A stretch of 58,548 nt of DNA from Armatimonadota bacterium (GTDB lineage Bacteria; Armatimonadota; Fervidibacteria; Fervidibacterales; Thermosaccharophagaceae). Position 1 is the stretch's first letter; the number at the start of each line of letters is the position of its first letter. The position numbers were made by a program, and so were the translations under genes. Below are positions 7,841 through 15,731 of this stretch, piece by piece. The notes beneath the pieces were generated by a model. That model was not told the DNA's origin, made no database searches, and worked only from the letters and a program-made list of their open reading frames with translations. The stretch is taken from NCBI GenBank assembly GCA_025062195.1, contig JANXAS010000020.1:1-58548 (forward strand), in the 5' to 3' direction.

Positions 7841-8281
7841 GTGTATACTGAAAAACTACTTGAACACTTTCGCAACCCGAGAAACTACGGGCGTATAGAG
7901 GATGCTGATGGTGTTGGGAAAGTTGGAAACCCAGTTTGTGGTGATGTGATGTATCTCTACATCAAGGTGGACGATGGGCGCATAGCAGATATCAAGTTTG
8001 AGACATTTGGGTGCGCCGCAGCGATAGCGACATCCTCAATGGTTACCGAAATGGTTAAAGGGAAAACGATTGAGGAGGCGTTGCAAATTACAAACAAAGC
8101 AGTTGCCGAAGCGCTTGGCGGGCTGCCACCGATAAAGATGCATTGCTCTTTGCTTGCTGAGGAGGGTCTCAAGGCAGCGATACTTGATTACTACAGCAGG
8201 CGTGGTATTGAGCCACCACAAGAGCTCGTTGAGCGGCTAAAGCGGTTGCGTGGCGAGGATACACATGATGCTGCTGAGTGA
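7841..8281 (+). CDS. iscU: Fe-S cluster scaffold, IscU/NifU N-terminal type
   Basis: About 146 residues from a GTG start (MYTEKLLEHFRNPRNYG), chosen because IscU proteins begin this way and AAGGTGGGGGG lies just upstream. The three conserved ligand cysteines are visible: NPVCGD (with the stabilising Asp), FGCAAAIATSS, and KMHCSLLAEE. The protein accepts sulfur from the cysteine desulfurase upstream and assembles transient clusters for transfer. It lacks a NifU ferredoxin or C-terminal Nfu domain. It is 38 bases after nadA and 48 bases before the SelW-like gene, so it is probably in one transcript. Confidence 0.93.
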   Translation: MYTEKLLEHFRNPRNYGRIEDADGVGKVGNPVCGDVMYLYIKVDDGRIADIKFETFGCAAAIATSSMVTEMVKGKTIEEALQITNKAVAEALGGLPPIKMHCSLLAEEGLKAAILDYYSRRGIEPPQELVERLKRLRGEDTHDAAE

Positions 8282-8329
8282 GGGGGGCAAGTAAGCAATA
8301 CCGTAAGCAAGCACAGTGAGGTGATGGGG

Positions 8330-8566
8330 ATGAAAATCAGCATCACTTATTGCGTGAGTTGAGGCTATATGGACAGGGCTGCCAGTCTGGCAGCAAGCGT
8401 GATGAATGCTCTCCTTGACGGCTTTGAGAAGATTGAGCTTTACCCAGCAAGCGGTGGCAGGTTTGAAGTGCGAGTTGATGGCGAGTTGATTTTTGACAAG
8501 CAAAAGGAGGGCAGGTTTCCCGAAGCCGAGGAGATAATCGCCTCCTTGAGGAGGCGTTTGAAATAA
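8330..8566 (+). CDS. SelW-like selenoprotein (Rdx family), UGA read as Sec
   Basis: A 78-residue protein only if the in-frame TGA at 8360-8362 is decoded as selenocysteine. It reads MKISITYCVS-U-GYMDRAA, giving the CxxU redox motif of selenoprotein W (residues 8-11) followed by the family's G-Y. The C-terminal half is typical of bacterial SelW/Rdx proteins: GGRFEVRVDGELIFDKQKEG, then RFPEAEEI. The ATG at 8330 has GAGGTGATGGGG upstream. Without read-through there would be only a 10-residue peptide, and the remaining frame would start without a ribosome site after the redox motif. A hairpin after the TGA supports Sec insertion. It follows iscU and precedes larE. SelA, SelB, SelC and SelD are not in the window. 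Confidence 0.82.
8378..8394 (+). promoter_or_regulatory. Putative bacterial SECIS hairpin
   Basis: The stem GCTGCC/GGCAGC encloses the loop AGTCT; an extra A-T pair can close it to GTC. The loop starts 22 bases after the TGA at 8360-8362. Known bacterial SECIS elements lie in the coding region directly downstream of the UGA with a small apical loop containing an early G, and the E. coli fdhF loop also contains GUCU. The fit is good, but function is inferred. Confidence 0.65.
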
Positions 8567-8637
8567 ATTAGGAGCTGCGCATTTAATGTGCGGATGGCTT
8601 TCAAGCTACCAGCATCGTTGTTTGGTGGCAGTTTTTC

Positions 8638-8657
8638 TGGCGGACTTTTGTCCGCCA
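8638..8657. repeat. GGCGGAC hairpin repeat, third copy
   Basis: A perfect inverted repeat: TGGCGGAC, loop TTTT, GTCCGCCA. It is the same element as the pair at 25-77, here with T/A instead of G/C at the outer base pair. Confidence 0.7.
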
Positions 8658-8687
8658 CGGAAAATAAACTAACTGTGTGATTCTCGA

Positions 8688-8905
8688 GTTTGATGTTATA
8701 CCGTTTCAAGAAGCCAAGAAGGATGGCTGCCGTTTGAATCATGAAATGACAAAGGCTCTTGCAGCATAGCCTCACCTTTTTGCGAGTGAAGTTTGAGAGC
8801 AAATTTGTAGCGTCGCCCCTTGTGGGCAACGAAAGTTTTAACTATCATCATGGACAAGGCGAACCGCCACATGGGTTTGATGTTATGCCATTTCAAGAAA
8901 TCAAG
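8688..8905. repeat. 31-base direct repeat pair
   Basis: The segments at 8688-8718 and 8875-8905 both begin GTTTGATGTTAT and agree at 27 of 31 positions counted by eye. A weaker relative (TTATACCATTTTCAA) is near 18755. They flank the longer dispersed element. Confidence 0.6.
8761..8882 (+). repeat. Dispersed ~120-base element, copy A
   Basis: The core 8790-8860 matches the reverse complement of 18803-18873 at 57 of 71 ungapped positions. Similarity continues on both sides, giving about 122 bases. It contains the shared segment CGAAAGTTTTAACTA. No open frame is conserved between the copies, so it looks like a non-coding repeat. Confidence 0.65.
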
Positions 8906-8984
8906 CAACATGATTCGCAGTAAAGAGCGTGCTTTGAAATTCAAAATTCGTCGGTGAGCTAAATTGCTGCGAAGCAGGTGAGGC

Positions 8985-9806
8985 ATGATGATTGACGAAC
9001 GTCTGAGGCGCTTGCATGAGGTTATAAAACCGCTTGAGAGCGTCGTAGTCGCTTTCTCTGGCGGTGTTGATTCAACACTGCTTCTTAAGGTGTGTTTGGA
9101 TGTGCTCGGCTACGAAAATGTGCTTGCGGTAACTGCCAAGTCAGAGTTGTATCCAGATGAAGAGGTTGAAGCTGCATGCGCGTTGGCGAGCCAACTTAAC
9201 GCAAGGCACTTGATCATTGAAACCGACGAGATGAAGGATGAACGATTCGTTAAGAACACGCCTTTGCGATGCTACTACTGCAAATCCGAGCTGTTTACGA
9301 AGCTATGGGAAGTGGCGAAGGCTCACGGAATGAAAGCGGTCGTAGATGGCTCAAATGCAGATGACGCCTCTGATTATCGCCCCGGCATGCAAGCAGCTTG
9401 TGAGCTCAAAGTTTACAGCCCACTTAAGGAGGCTGGTCTGACCAAAGCTGATATAAGGGAAATCTCGAGCATGCTCGGGCTCCCAACATGGAGCAAACCT
9501 TCAATGGCATGTCTTGCCAGCCGCTTCCCATACTACCATGAGATAACTCCAAAGGAGTTGAGAATGGTCGCTGAGGCGGAACGATATTTGAAGACCATCG
9601 GGTTGACGCAGGTGCGGGTTAGACATCATGGGCTGCTTGCAAGGATTGAAATACTTCCGGATGAATTCGGACTGCTGCTCAGCGATAGCGTGAGAGAGAG
9701 CGTCGTTTCAAAGCTGCGCTCACTCGGCTATATATGGGTGACGCTTGATATGCGTGGTTACCACAGTGGCAGCTTCAATGAAATGCTCTCCCATGGGGGG
9801 GCATAA
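8985..9806 (+). CDS. larE: LarE-type ATP-dependent sulfur transferase
   Basis: A 273-residue PP-loop ATPase. The AMP-forming loop is AFSGGVDSTLLLK (about residues 23-35). RCYYCK at about 96-101 and the cysteine in SMACLASRFPY at about 178 are the cysteines expected in LarE; the latter aligns with the sulfur-donating or cluster-binding position. LarE adds sulfur to the pyridinium precursor of the nickel-pincer cofactor of lactate racemase-type enzymes. LarB and LarC are not in the window, so a broader sulfur-transfer role is possible. The ATG (or the next ATG) has AGGTGAGGC upstream. The neighbouring desulfurase, IscU and Rrf2 genes fit a three-cysteine, cluster-dependent LarE. Confidence 0.88.
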   Translation: MMIDERLRRLHEVIKPLESVVVAFSGGVDSTLLLKVCLDVLGYENVLAVTAKSELYPDEEVEAACALASQLNARHLIIETDEMKDERFVKNTPLRCYYCKSELFTKLWEVAKAHGMKAVVDGSNADDASDYRPGMQAACELKVYSPLKEAGLTKADIREISSMLGLPTWSKPSMACLASRFPYYHEITPKELRMVAEAERYLKTIGLTQVRVRHHGLLARIEILPDEFGLLLSDSVRESVVSKLRSLGYIWVTLDMRGYHSGSFNEMLSHGGA

Positions 9807-9859
9807 GACATGAGCACTTTGATATGTCCAACTTGTGTCCGTTGGAGGTGACGGCATAA

Positions 9860-10291
9860 GTGCGCTTCTCAACTAAAGCGCGCTATGGCTTGCGCTTCTT
9901 GATTGACTTGGCGGTGAGTTACAAGGATTCGCCTGTGCGCTTGAGAGACATCGCTCTCCGTGAGAAAATTTCAAAGAAGTATCTTGAGCACATAGTTTCA
10001 GTGCTTGTGGCAAACGGCTTTGTTAGGGCTGTGCGTGGCTCAAAGGGTGGTTTTGTGCTTGCAAAGCCTATGGAGCAGATAGTCGTCCTTGATGTCATTG
10101 AAGCGCTTGAGGGTAAGCTCAGCGTTGTTGAGTGCATACTGCTGCCGGAGGTGTGTGAGCGCTCTCCGGATTGCGTTGCAAGAATGCTCTGGACAAAGGT
10201 GAACGAGGCAATAAGGCAAACCCTAAGGGGTGTGACTTTGAAAGACTTATACAACGAGGCGGTGCGTTGCGAACGCAAACGAAAACGATAA
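9860..10291 (+). CDS. Rrf2-family transcription regulator with three-cysteine motif
   Basis: A 143-residue winged-helix regulator. The N-terminus MRFSTKARYGLRFLIDLA and the wing VRAVRGSKGGFVLAKP are classic Rrf2 features. Cysteines occur as C-x6-C-x5-C in the VECILLPEVC...DC segment, close to the C-x5-C-x5-C ligand set of IscR, so it probably binds an Fe-S cluster. The GTG start is preceded by GGAGGTG. Its place right after desulfurase, iscU, the SelW-like gene and larE suggests that it senses Fe-S or sulfur status and regulates this island, but I did not identify an operator. Confidence 0.9.
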   Translation: MRFSTKARYGLRFLIDLAVSYKDSPVRLRDIALREKISKKYLEHIVSVLVANGFVRAVRGSKGGFVLAKPMEQIVVLDVIEALEGKLSVVECILLPEVCERSPDCVARMLWTKVNEAIRQTLRGVTLKDLYNEAVRCERKRKR

Positions 10292-10332
10292 GCCAACCTT
10301 TAAGCGAATTAACAAATTAGGAGGTGCATAAG

Positions 10333-10617
10333 ATGCCGGTGCAAGTTCGCATACCGACACCACTCAGGCGGCTGACAAATGATCAAGATCTCGTCACCGT
10401 TGAGGCGAGCACTGTCGCTGAAATGATTGAGAAGCTTGAGGAGCAATTTCCCGGTGTCAAGCAAAGGCTATACGATGAGAGTGGGCAGCTTAGGCAGTTC
10501 ATCAACATCTTCGTTGATGGTGAGGACATACGCTTTTTGAACGGGCTTGAAACGCCACTTAAGGAATCAAGCGAGGTCTCCATTATCCCAGCCATAGCTG
10601 GGGGCATCATTAACTGA
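10333..10617 (+). CDS. MoaD/ThiS/CysO-like sulfur carrier with C-terminal extension
   Basis: A 94-residue ubiquitin-fold sulfur carrier: strand VQVRIPTPLRRLT, helix ASTVAEMIEKLEEQFPGV, then FINIFVDGEDIRFLNGL and the final strand VSIIPAIAGG. This is very like the CysO/MoaD group used for cysteine or molybdopterin sulfur transfer. Active carriers end in GG, but here three residues (IIN) follow it. As in QbsE- or pro-CysO-type systems, a JAMM peptidase would have to trim it before adenylation. The ATG at 10333 has AGGAGGTG six bases upstream. No MoeB-type partner is adjacent; the nearest E1-like protein is at 2490-4130. Confidence 0.88.
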   Translation: MPVQVRIPTPLRRLTNDQDLVTVEASTVAEMIEKLEEQFPGVKQRLYDESGQLRQFINIFVDGEDIRFLNGLETPLKESSEVSIIPAIAGGIIN

Positions 10618-10970
10618 CCGGTTTAAAAGTTGCCTGCATTAATTGCCACGCTGATTTTGACAGGTGGTATCCAACCTTGATGGAAGTTTAATCCCCTCAC
10701 AATGCAAAAGGCGGTGGTAAGAGCATCTTCCCAAAAAGCTTTCAAAGGTTGGATGCTTATGCTGCATCAGTGGTTGTTGTAGCGCGCAATCTTGTTGCAT
10801 GTCACACTTGTAATTGAAATTTGCGTTTCCTCATTGGCGATGGGGTTGAGGCAGACTAGGGGGGTATCAGTATGTCTATCTGAGGCAAACTCCAAGACAG
10901 TTTGATGAGCTGTGGTGAGCAATGTATGAAAATGTATGAAATAGATGCCCTTTGATGGAGGTGTTGAAAA
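10618..10970. other. Intergenic region upstream of rtcB
   Basis: I see no gene, RNA gene or clear terminator here. Only the GGAGGTG site of rtcB at the right edge is recognisable. Confidence 0.5.
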
Positions 10971-12437
10971 ATGAGCAACGGGGGCTTCTCCGGACCTGTT
11001 GAAAAGATTGATGATTGGCGTTGGCGTGTCCCAAGACGATACAAGCGTGAGATGCGCACAGATGGAGTCCTATATGCTTCTGAAAGAATGCTCCAAGAGG
11101 TGAGGCGTGATCAGTCGCTTGAGCAGCTTGCTAATGTGGCGTGTCTACCGGGGATAGTTGGCTACTCACTTGCTATGCCGGACATACACTGGGGCTATGG
11201 TTTTCCCATTGGCGGCGTTGCCGCATTTGATGTTGAGAGCGGTGTAATTTCACCAGGCGGTATTGGCTACGACATAAACTGCGGCGTCAGATTGCTGCGC
11301 ACGAATTTGACAAAGAGGGATGTTGAACCGAAGCTTGAGGAGTTGCTGCGCACGATTTTTCAAATGGTGCCATGTGGTGTTGGTTCGGAAAGCAAGCTCA
11401 GGCTTGGCAGAAGCGAGTTTGAGGAGGTGCTCGTTGAGGGTGCAAAGTGGGCAGTTAAAAAGCGTGGCATGGGTTGGGATGAGGATTTGAATCGCACCGA
11501 AGAGAACGGAGCGATTGAAGGTGCAGAACCAAGGTATGTGAGCGCAAGAGCTATTGAACGCGGCTTGCCACAGATTGGCACACTCGGTGCTGGCAATCAC
11601 TTCCTTGAGATACAAGTCGTTGATGAAATCTACCATCCAGAGATTGCTCATAAGATGGGCATTGAGCAGGTTGGGCAAGTGACTGTTATGATACACTGCG
11701 GCTCAAGGGGCTTTGGGCATCAGGTGTGTGACGATTACCTTGATGTGATGAGGAATGCCTCGCGCAAATACAACATTTATTTGCCCGACATACAGCTTGC
11801 TTGTGCTCCATTCAAATCCGATGAGGCGCAGCGATACTTTGGGGCGATGAAGTGCGCCGTAAATTATGCCTTTGCCAACAGACAGGCTATTGCGCATTGG
11901 GTGCGAAAAGCATTTGAGAAAGTCTTTGGGAAGAGCGCCGAGGCACTCGGCATGCACATGATCTATGATGTGGCACATAACATAGCCAAGGTTGAAGAAC
12001 ATGAAGTTGATGGGCAAAGGAAGCTCCTTGTCGTTCACCGAAAGGGTGCAACGAGAGCATTTCCAGCTGGTCATCCGGATGTTCCGGGAGTGTATCGCGA
12101 TGTTGGACAGCCTGTGCTTGTTCCCGGTGACATGGGCACACGCTCTTATTTGCTCGTTGGAACTGAGAGGGCGATGAAGGAGACATGGGGTTCAACTGCT
12201 CATGGAGCCGGCAGAGTGCTGAGCCGTGCAAGGGCTGCAAAGAGTAGGCGTGCCGAAGACATACAGCGGGAGCTTGAAAGGCAAGGCATTATAGTGGTTG
12301 CAGCGAGCCGAAAAACGCTCGTTGAAGAGGCTCCCGAAGCTTACAAAGATGTTGACGAGGTGGCGAGGGTAGTTCACGGTGCCGGAATATCGCTGCGTGT
12401 GGCTCGCATGCGCCCAATTGGCGTGGTAAAGGGTTAG
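10971..12437 (+). CDS. rtcB: RtcB RNA ligase (GTP-dependent 3'-phosphate ligase)
   Basis: A 488-residue RtcB that joins RNA 2',3'-cyclic phosphate or 3'-phosphate ends to 5'-OH ends in tRNA splicing or RNA repair. Family motifs are all present: MPDIHWGYGFPIGGV, GGIGYDINCGVR (metal-binding Asp and Cys), LGAGNHFLEIQVV, HCGSRGFGHQV, and the guanylylated histidine in STAHGAGRVLSR. The GGAGGTG site seven bases before the ATG defines the start. Archease, a common partner, is not in the window. The island neighbours do not point to a specific RNA substrate. Confidence 0.95.
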   Translation: MSNGGFSGPVEKIDDWRWRVPRRYKREMRTDGVLYASERMLQEVRRDQSLEQLANVACLPGIVGYSLAMPDIHWGYGFPIGGVAAFDVESGVISPGGIGYDINCGVRLLRTNLTKRDVEPKLEELLRTIFQMVPCGVGSESKLRLGRSEFEEVLVEGAKWAVKKRGMGWDEDLNRTEENGAIEGAEPRYVSARAIERGLPQIGTLGAGNHFLEIQVVDEIYHPEIAHKMGIEQVGQVTVMIHCGSRGFGHQVCDDYLDVMRNASRKYNIYLPDIQLACAPFKSDEAQRYFGAMKCAVNYAFANRQAIAHWVRKAFEKVFGKSAEALGMHMIYDVAHNIAKVEEHEVDGQRKLLVVHRKGATRAFPAGHPDVPGVYRDVGQPVLVPGDMGTRSYLLVGTERAMKETWGSTAHGAGRVLSRARAAKSRRAEDIQRELERQGIIVVAASRKTLVEEAPEAYKDVDEVARVVHGAGISLRVARMRPIGVVKG

Positions 12438-12766
12438 CTTAGCAAATTCAAACCACTGTTAAGGGACGGGCAAAATTGGCTGCAGCGAAATTGCAAAACT
12501 TCTTGTGCCGTAAAGGAGGGGCTCAAATCCATTACGCCCAACTTTGCGCGCTACAAAGTGGTTGCAAGGCTTATCAAGCTTGCAGGAAGCTGCTGAAGGT
12601 AGATCCCCTTGGTGCTAATTTAATGCCAATCCGCTTTCGCTTGGTAGCTAACTACGAACCTAACTAACAAAGTTTGTAATAAAGAGCGAAAGCTTTAATA
12701 ACTAACCCGGGTGAAGTGGCAAAATCGCAAAAGGAAGCACTAAAACTTTGGCGTGAATAGACACAA
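12438..12766. other. Intergenic region between convergent genes
   Basis: A 63-codon frame at 12476-12667 has no ribosome site and no recognisable pattern. No clear rho-independent terminator was seen. Confidence 0.45.
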
Positions 12767-13603
12767 TCATCTTGGAGCAACATAAATCTTTCCGTTCCTT
12801 ACTTCCCATCCCCTTATCCCCGCCTGCTTAGCAAGCCAGTAAAATGGAACCCAAGCAACTCCATTCTCTTCAAAAGGAGCATAAGCCATGTCATCAACTT
12901 CACCTTTGATGTTTCTGGCAAAAGGTCTACCCATCAAAGACAAAAGTCCTTTTTCACCAATTTGCGCCCCTGTTCTCTTGCCTGTTTTTGGGTTGACTTT
13001 GTATCGGAAAGGAAGCCCCAAAACTTTGCAAGCATCATCAAGTGGGACTAAGATGAAGTAGTCCTCTTCACGAAAACGCAAAGGCAACGGTCGCCATGCG
13101 TTCTTTGGAGGAGGTTGAGGTGGATGTTTTCCCTGTTTAAGTAAAAGAGATGCGATCCCTTTGAGTATCGGATCTCCCCATGGAGCCTTGATCAACTCTT
13201 GATACCTTCCAGCATCCAAGTGAGCATAACTCAACAAGGAAGCAGCCGTCGTCCCACTCAGCATCATCGTCAAAAGCCCTTTCCTTTTTATTGTCCGTTC
13301 CAAAATTTCACCACGATCATGAGGGTCAGGCAAATTGTTTTTCATCGACTTCTTCGCCCATGTAGGCCACCAGCAAGCATGAACATCTCCATACTTGCGA
13401 TAGACTTCCATGGCTAACTGTATTGCCCTGTCATACCAACCTTGATAGTAGGCAGCGTAGGCTTCCTTCAACTTTTCAGTTGCTTCCTCATTCGCTTTGG
13501 GGTAAACTCTACCCCCAGGTTGGGAGGCGAAAGGGAAGTTGGGCAAAGAAAAGATACCCAAAGTTGCCACCAAAATTGTTAGCACAAGTTTACCCTTCCT
13601 CAT
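12767..13603 (-). CDS. Secreted protein with copper amine oxidase N-terminal-like domain
   Basis: A 278-residue exported protein. A signal peptide is clear (MRKGKLVLTILVATLGIFSL, cleavage probably after PFAS). Residues about 40-160 are helical and TPR-like (EKLKEAYAAYYQGWYDRAIQ). The C-terminal 90 residues resemble the copper amine oxidase N-terminal-like (stalk) domain: VPLDDACKVLGLPFRYKV, then VAWVPFYWLAKQAG and a last strand GKIYVAPR. Such domains are common on secreted proteins. GAGGTGAGG precedes the ATG. It lies six bases after the metallopeptidase gene and is surely co-transcribed with it, so the two may act together outside the cell. Confidence 0.65.
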   Translation of the reverse strand: MRKGKLVLTILVATLGIFSLPNFPFASQPGGRVYPKANEEATEKLKEAYAAYYQGWYDRAIQLAMEVYRKYGDVHACWWPTWAKKSMKNNLPDPHDRGEILERTIKRKGLLTMMLSGTTAASLLSYAHLDAGRYQELIKAPWGDPILKGIASLLLKQGKHPPQPPPKNAWRPLPLRFREEDYFILVPLDDACKVLGLPFRYKVNPKTGKRTGAQIGEKGLLSLMGRPFARNIKGEVDDMAYAPFEENGVAWVPFYWLAKQAGIRGWEVRNGKIYVAPR

Positions 13604-13609
13604 CTTTCC

Positions 13610-15721
13610 TCACCTCTTCTTCTTTGGATTAAGGTGCCATAAGAACTGGCACCCTGGATGGCTATCGCAAAAGTCTGTCGGTAGGTTAGGGAAAGGAAGT
13701 GAGTCAAAGTTACCGTCTCCGTCTAAGTCAGGAACGAGACCTGGAGGAAAGTAAGGCCACATGAAACAACACATCCTGTGTTGTTGATAGACATGATGAC
13801 CCCAATCCCCACTTGTAAGGATACTTATTTGGTCTTGTCCATGTTGGACATAAGGGTTATGGTCAACATCCCAGAGGATAGTGTGACCTAATTCGTGAGC
13901 GATTAAGCAGGCAAGAGCATGTAGAAGGTCATAGTTGTAGCCTACTCTATTCCAACTATTCACTTGTGCTTCTACGGAGCGAACATCAATCTCAATAACG
14001 GGTAGACCTTCAACATTCCAAATGGGACCGAAAGTTTCAGCAAGGGAGTTCTGAGCTAAAAGTTGTGAACCTGGCACAACGACAGCAGCATAGACATCTT
14101 GAATGTGAGCGTAGCCGTGAAGGTAATTTATGAGTTTGCCAGTGAGAAGGATATTATGCACATTGCCTTGATCATCTCGGTATCGCCTTGTTTGTTGAAC
14201 TGTTTCGCCTTCATTTGCATTCAAAAGCCAAAAGCCTTTATTGTTTTCTCCGGGAACACCTTGTCCAGGGAAGCCATCGTTTGAAGTTATGGCTTCGTTT
14301 GGAATGACGAAATTCCAATCGCCATTTTCTGGGTCTCTTGGGACTGCTCCAAAGTTCATCACGAACATATCTTTTACCTTTGGGTCAAGGTCTCTCCATG
14401 TGCCACGGACGAGCAAGCCACGATATTCTTCATAAGCTGATAATCCGTCTCCTTGTGTTCCATTACCGGATGGCGTGTCATCTCTGTCTGTTGGGGCACC
14501 TTCAACAAATGCATTGGCGTATTGTCTTCCGTGCTTCTTCTGCCAATCATCGGCTATCCCATCAAGGTCACGGTCATAGGGTATTCGGACATCGTAATCA
14601 CCATTTTCTGGGTCTGCCAGTATGTCATCCACAATAAACACTTTTTCTTCTTCGTTAAATGGCAGGCGAGCCGTTATTTCAATCTCCATCTCGCTCAAGA
14701 TTGGGTGAAGGCAAGTTGCTTTTAGTTTCCCGAAGGCGCCGTAGTCAAGGCACATCACTTTTATTGTTGCATCCGTAACTTCGTTTATTGTCTTAGCCTC
14801 GGTGCAAACTGGTTCGTTCACGATAAAGCCCTCTTGATCTGGAGGGAATTTGAGGTCGCTATCCCAAACCGTCATAGCGAGCCATGTTTGCCCGTTTAAC
14901 AAAAACTCCTGGTGCCATGTGCACTGTGGGAAAATGCTTATGTCATAGGAGCAATAGGGGTATATTGGGCAGCGGTCATCACCGCATTTGTCGTATCCAC
15001 CAGCGCAACATGCGTTAAGGCAAAAGCCAGGTTGATGTGAGGTCTCAAAAAGTTGGAAAGTAATTTTGCCGGCAAGCGAGTTACCGTAATGGTCATACAT
15101 TGGTCGTATTGTAGCTGTAAAAGTAAGCGTTTCATAGGGTTTTGGTCCCCACTTTTCCGGGCAAACTGGTGTGATTTCAAATTCCCAAACAGTTATCATT
15201 ACTGGCACGCTATCAACATCGTCATCATTTGCTGTTGGCTCTCCAGTTGCGTTGCAAATTGGCACATCGTCAAATCTTACCCAAATTATCACGATCCCAA
15301 TGAAATCCTTCGGTGGTAGATAAGCATTGACTAAATAAGGGTCATCAGTTGGCGTGAAGATACGAGTCTGAGGGTCATAGTGACCAAACTCGCCACCAAT
15401 ATTGCTCTTCCACTCAATGATGAGCGAGTTTGCCGCCTCGTTGTTCAATGGGCATGGTGGATCGGTGACGACACACTCATCCATGTCAACTTGAGGACCG
15501 ATTGGTAGATGTAGCGGGAAGATAATCTCGCCTCTTCGGATATACTCCTTCTCAACAGTTGGTGGCATGCCATTGAATATTGGTTGTCCCACTTCCCATT
15601 GGTGTTCGTGAATTAGCTCTTCAAATTGCAGGGTGTCAGCTTGTGTTTCTGAAGATGCATAAGAGAGGCTCACCTTTGTTCCCACTGCAATTAACTCACC
15701 GCATAGCAGCCAAATGACCAC
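13610..15721 (-). CDS. Predicted secreted zinc metallopeptidase
   Basis: A 703-codon frame. The zinc-peptidase signature AHELGHTILWDVDH is near residue 620: HExxH with a third possible ligand six residues on, like metzincin-type peptidases, followed by a methionine in CCFMWP. Acidic repeats such as DRDLDGIADDW and DLDGDGNFD look like calcium-binding loops of extracellular proteins. The N-terminal half has beta-rich, Ig-like stretches. The listed GTG start at 15721 leaves an incomplete signal peptide and a poor ribosome site. An ATG at 15740 has GAGGGGGTG six bases upstream and would encode MRKLSL, but it is out of frame by one base across a CT repeat (see findings). It is followed at six bases by the other secreted gene. 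Confidence 0.7.
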   Translation of the reverse strand: MVIWLLCGELIAVGTKVSLSYASSETQADTLQFEELIHEHQWEVGQPIFNGMPPTVEKEYIRRGEIIFPLHLPIGPQVDMDECVVTDPPCPLNNEAANSLIIEWKSNIGGEFGHYDPQTRIFTPTDDPYLVNAYLPPKDFIGIVIIWVRFDDVPICNATGEPTANDDDVDSVPVMITVWEFEITPVCPEKWGPKPYETLTFTATIRPMYDHYGNSLAGKITFQLFETSHQPGFCLNACCAGGYDKCGDDRCPIYPYCSYDISIFPQCTWHQEFLLNGQTWLAMTVWDSDLKFPPDQEGFIVNEPVCTEAKTINEVTDATIKVMCLDYGAFGKLKATCLHPILSEMEIEITARLPFNEEEKVFIVDDILADPENGDYDVRIPYDRDLDGIADDWQKKHGRQYANAFVEGAPTDRDDTPSGNGTQGDGLSAYEEYRGLLVRGTWRDLDPKVKDMFVMNFGAVPRDPENGDWNFVIPNEAITSNDGFPGQGVPGENNKGFWLLNANEGETVQQTRRYRDDQGNVHNILLTGKLINYLHGYAHIQDVYAAVVVPGSQLLAQNSLAETFGPIWNVEGLPVIEIDVRSVEAQVNSWNRVGYNYDLLHALACLIAHELGHTILWDVDHNPYVQHGQDQISILTSGDWGHHVYQQHRMCCFMWPYFPPGLVPDLDGDGNFDSLPFPNLPTDFCDSHPGCQFLWHLNPKKKR

Positions 15722-15731
15722 AGAGAGAGAG
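15722..15731 (-). repeat. CT dinucleotide repeat (five units) in leader codons
   Basis: Five CT units on the minus strand lie between the well-placed ATG at 15740 and the metallopeptidase frame. With five units the ATG frame ends after 14 codons at a TGA. With six (or three) it continues into the 703-codon frame as a normal signal peptide. Confidence 0.65.

Larger units (their letters stand above)
8567..8984. other. Repeat-rich intergenic region before larE
   Basis: Contains a GGCGGAC hairpin repeat (8638-8657), a 31-base direct repeat (8688-8718 and 8875-8905) and one copy of a roughly 120-base dispersed element (8761-8882). No convincing gene is present; the short minus-strand frames have no ribosome site or protein pattern. 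Confidence 0.6.

Noticed and set aside
8696-8986. Minus-strand frames upstream of larE as a small gene
   Set aside because: They run across a non-coding dispersed repeat whose other copy has no matching frame.
12476-12667. 63-codon frame between rtcB and the secreted protein
   Set aside because: No ribosome site and no recognisable sequence. It is likely chance.
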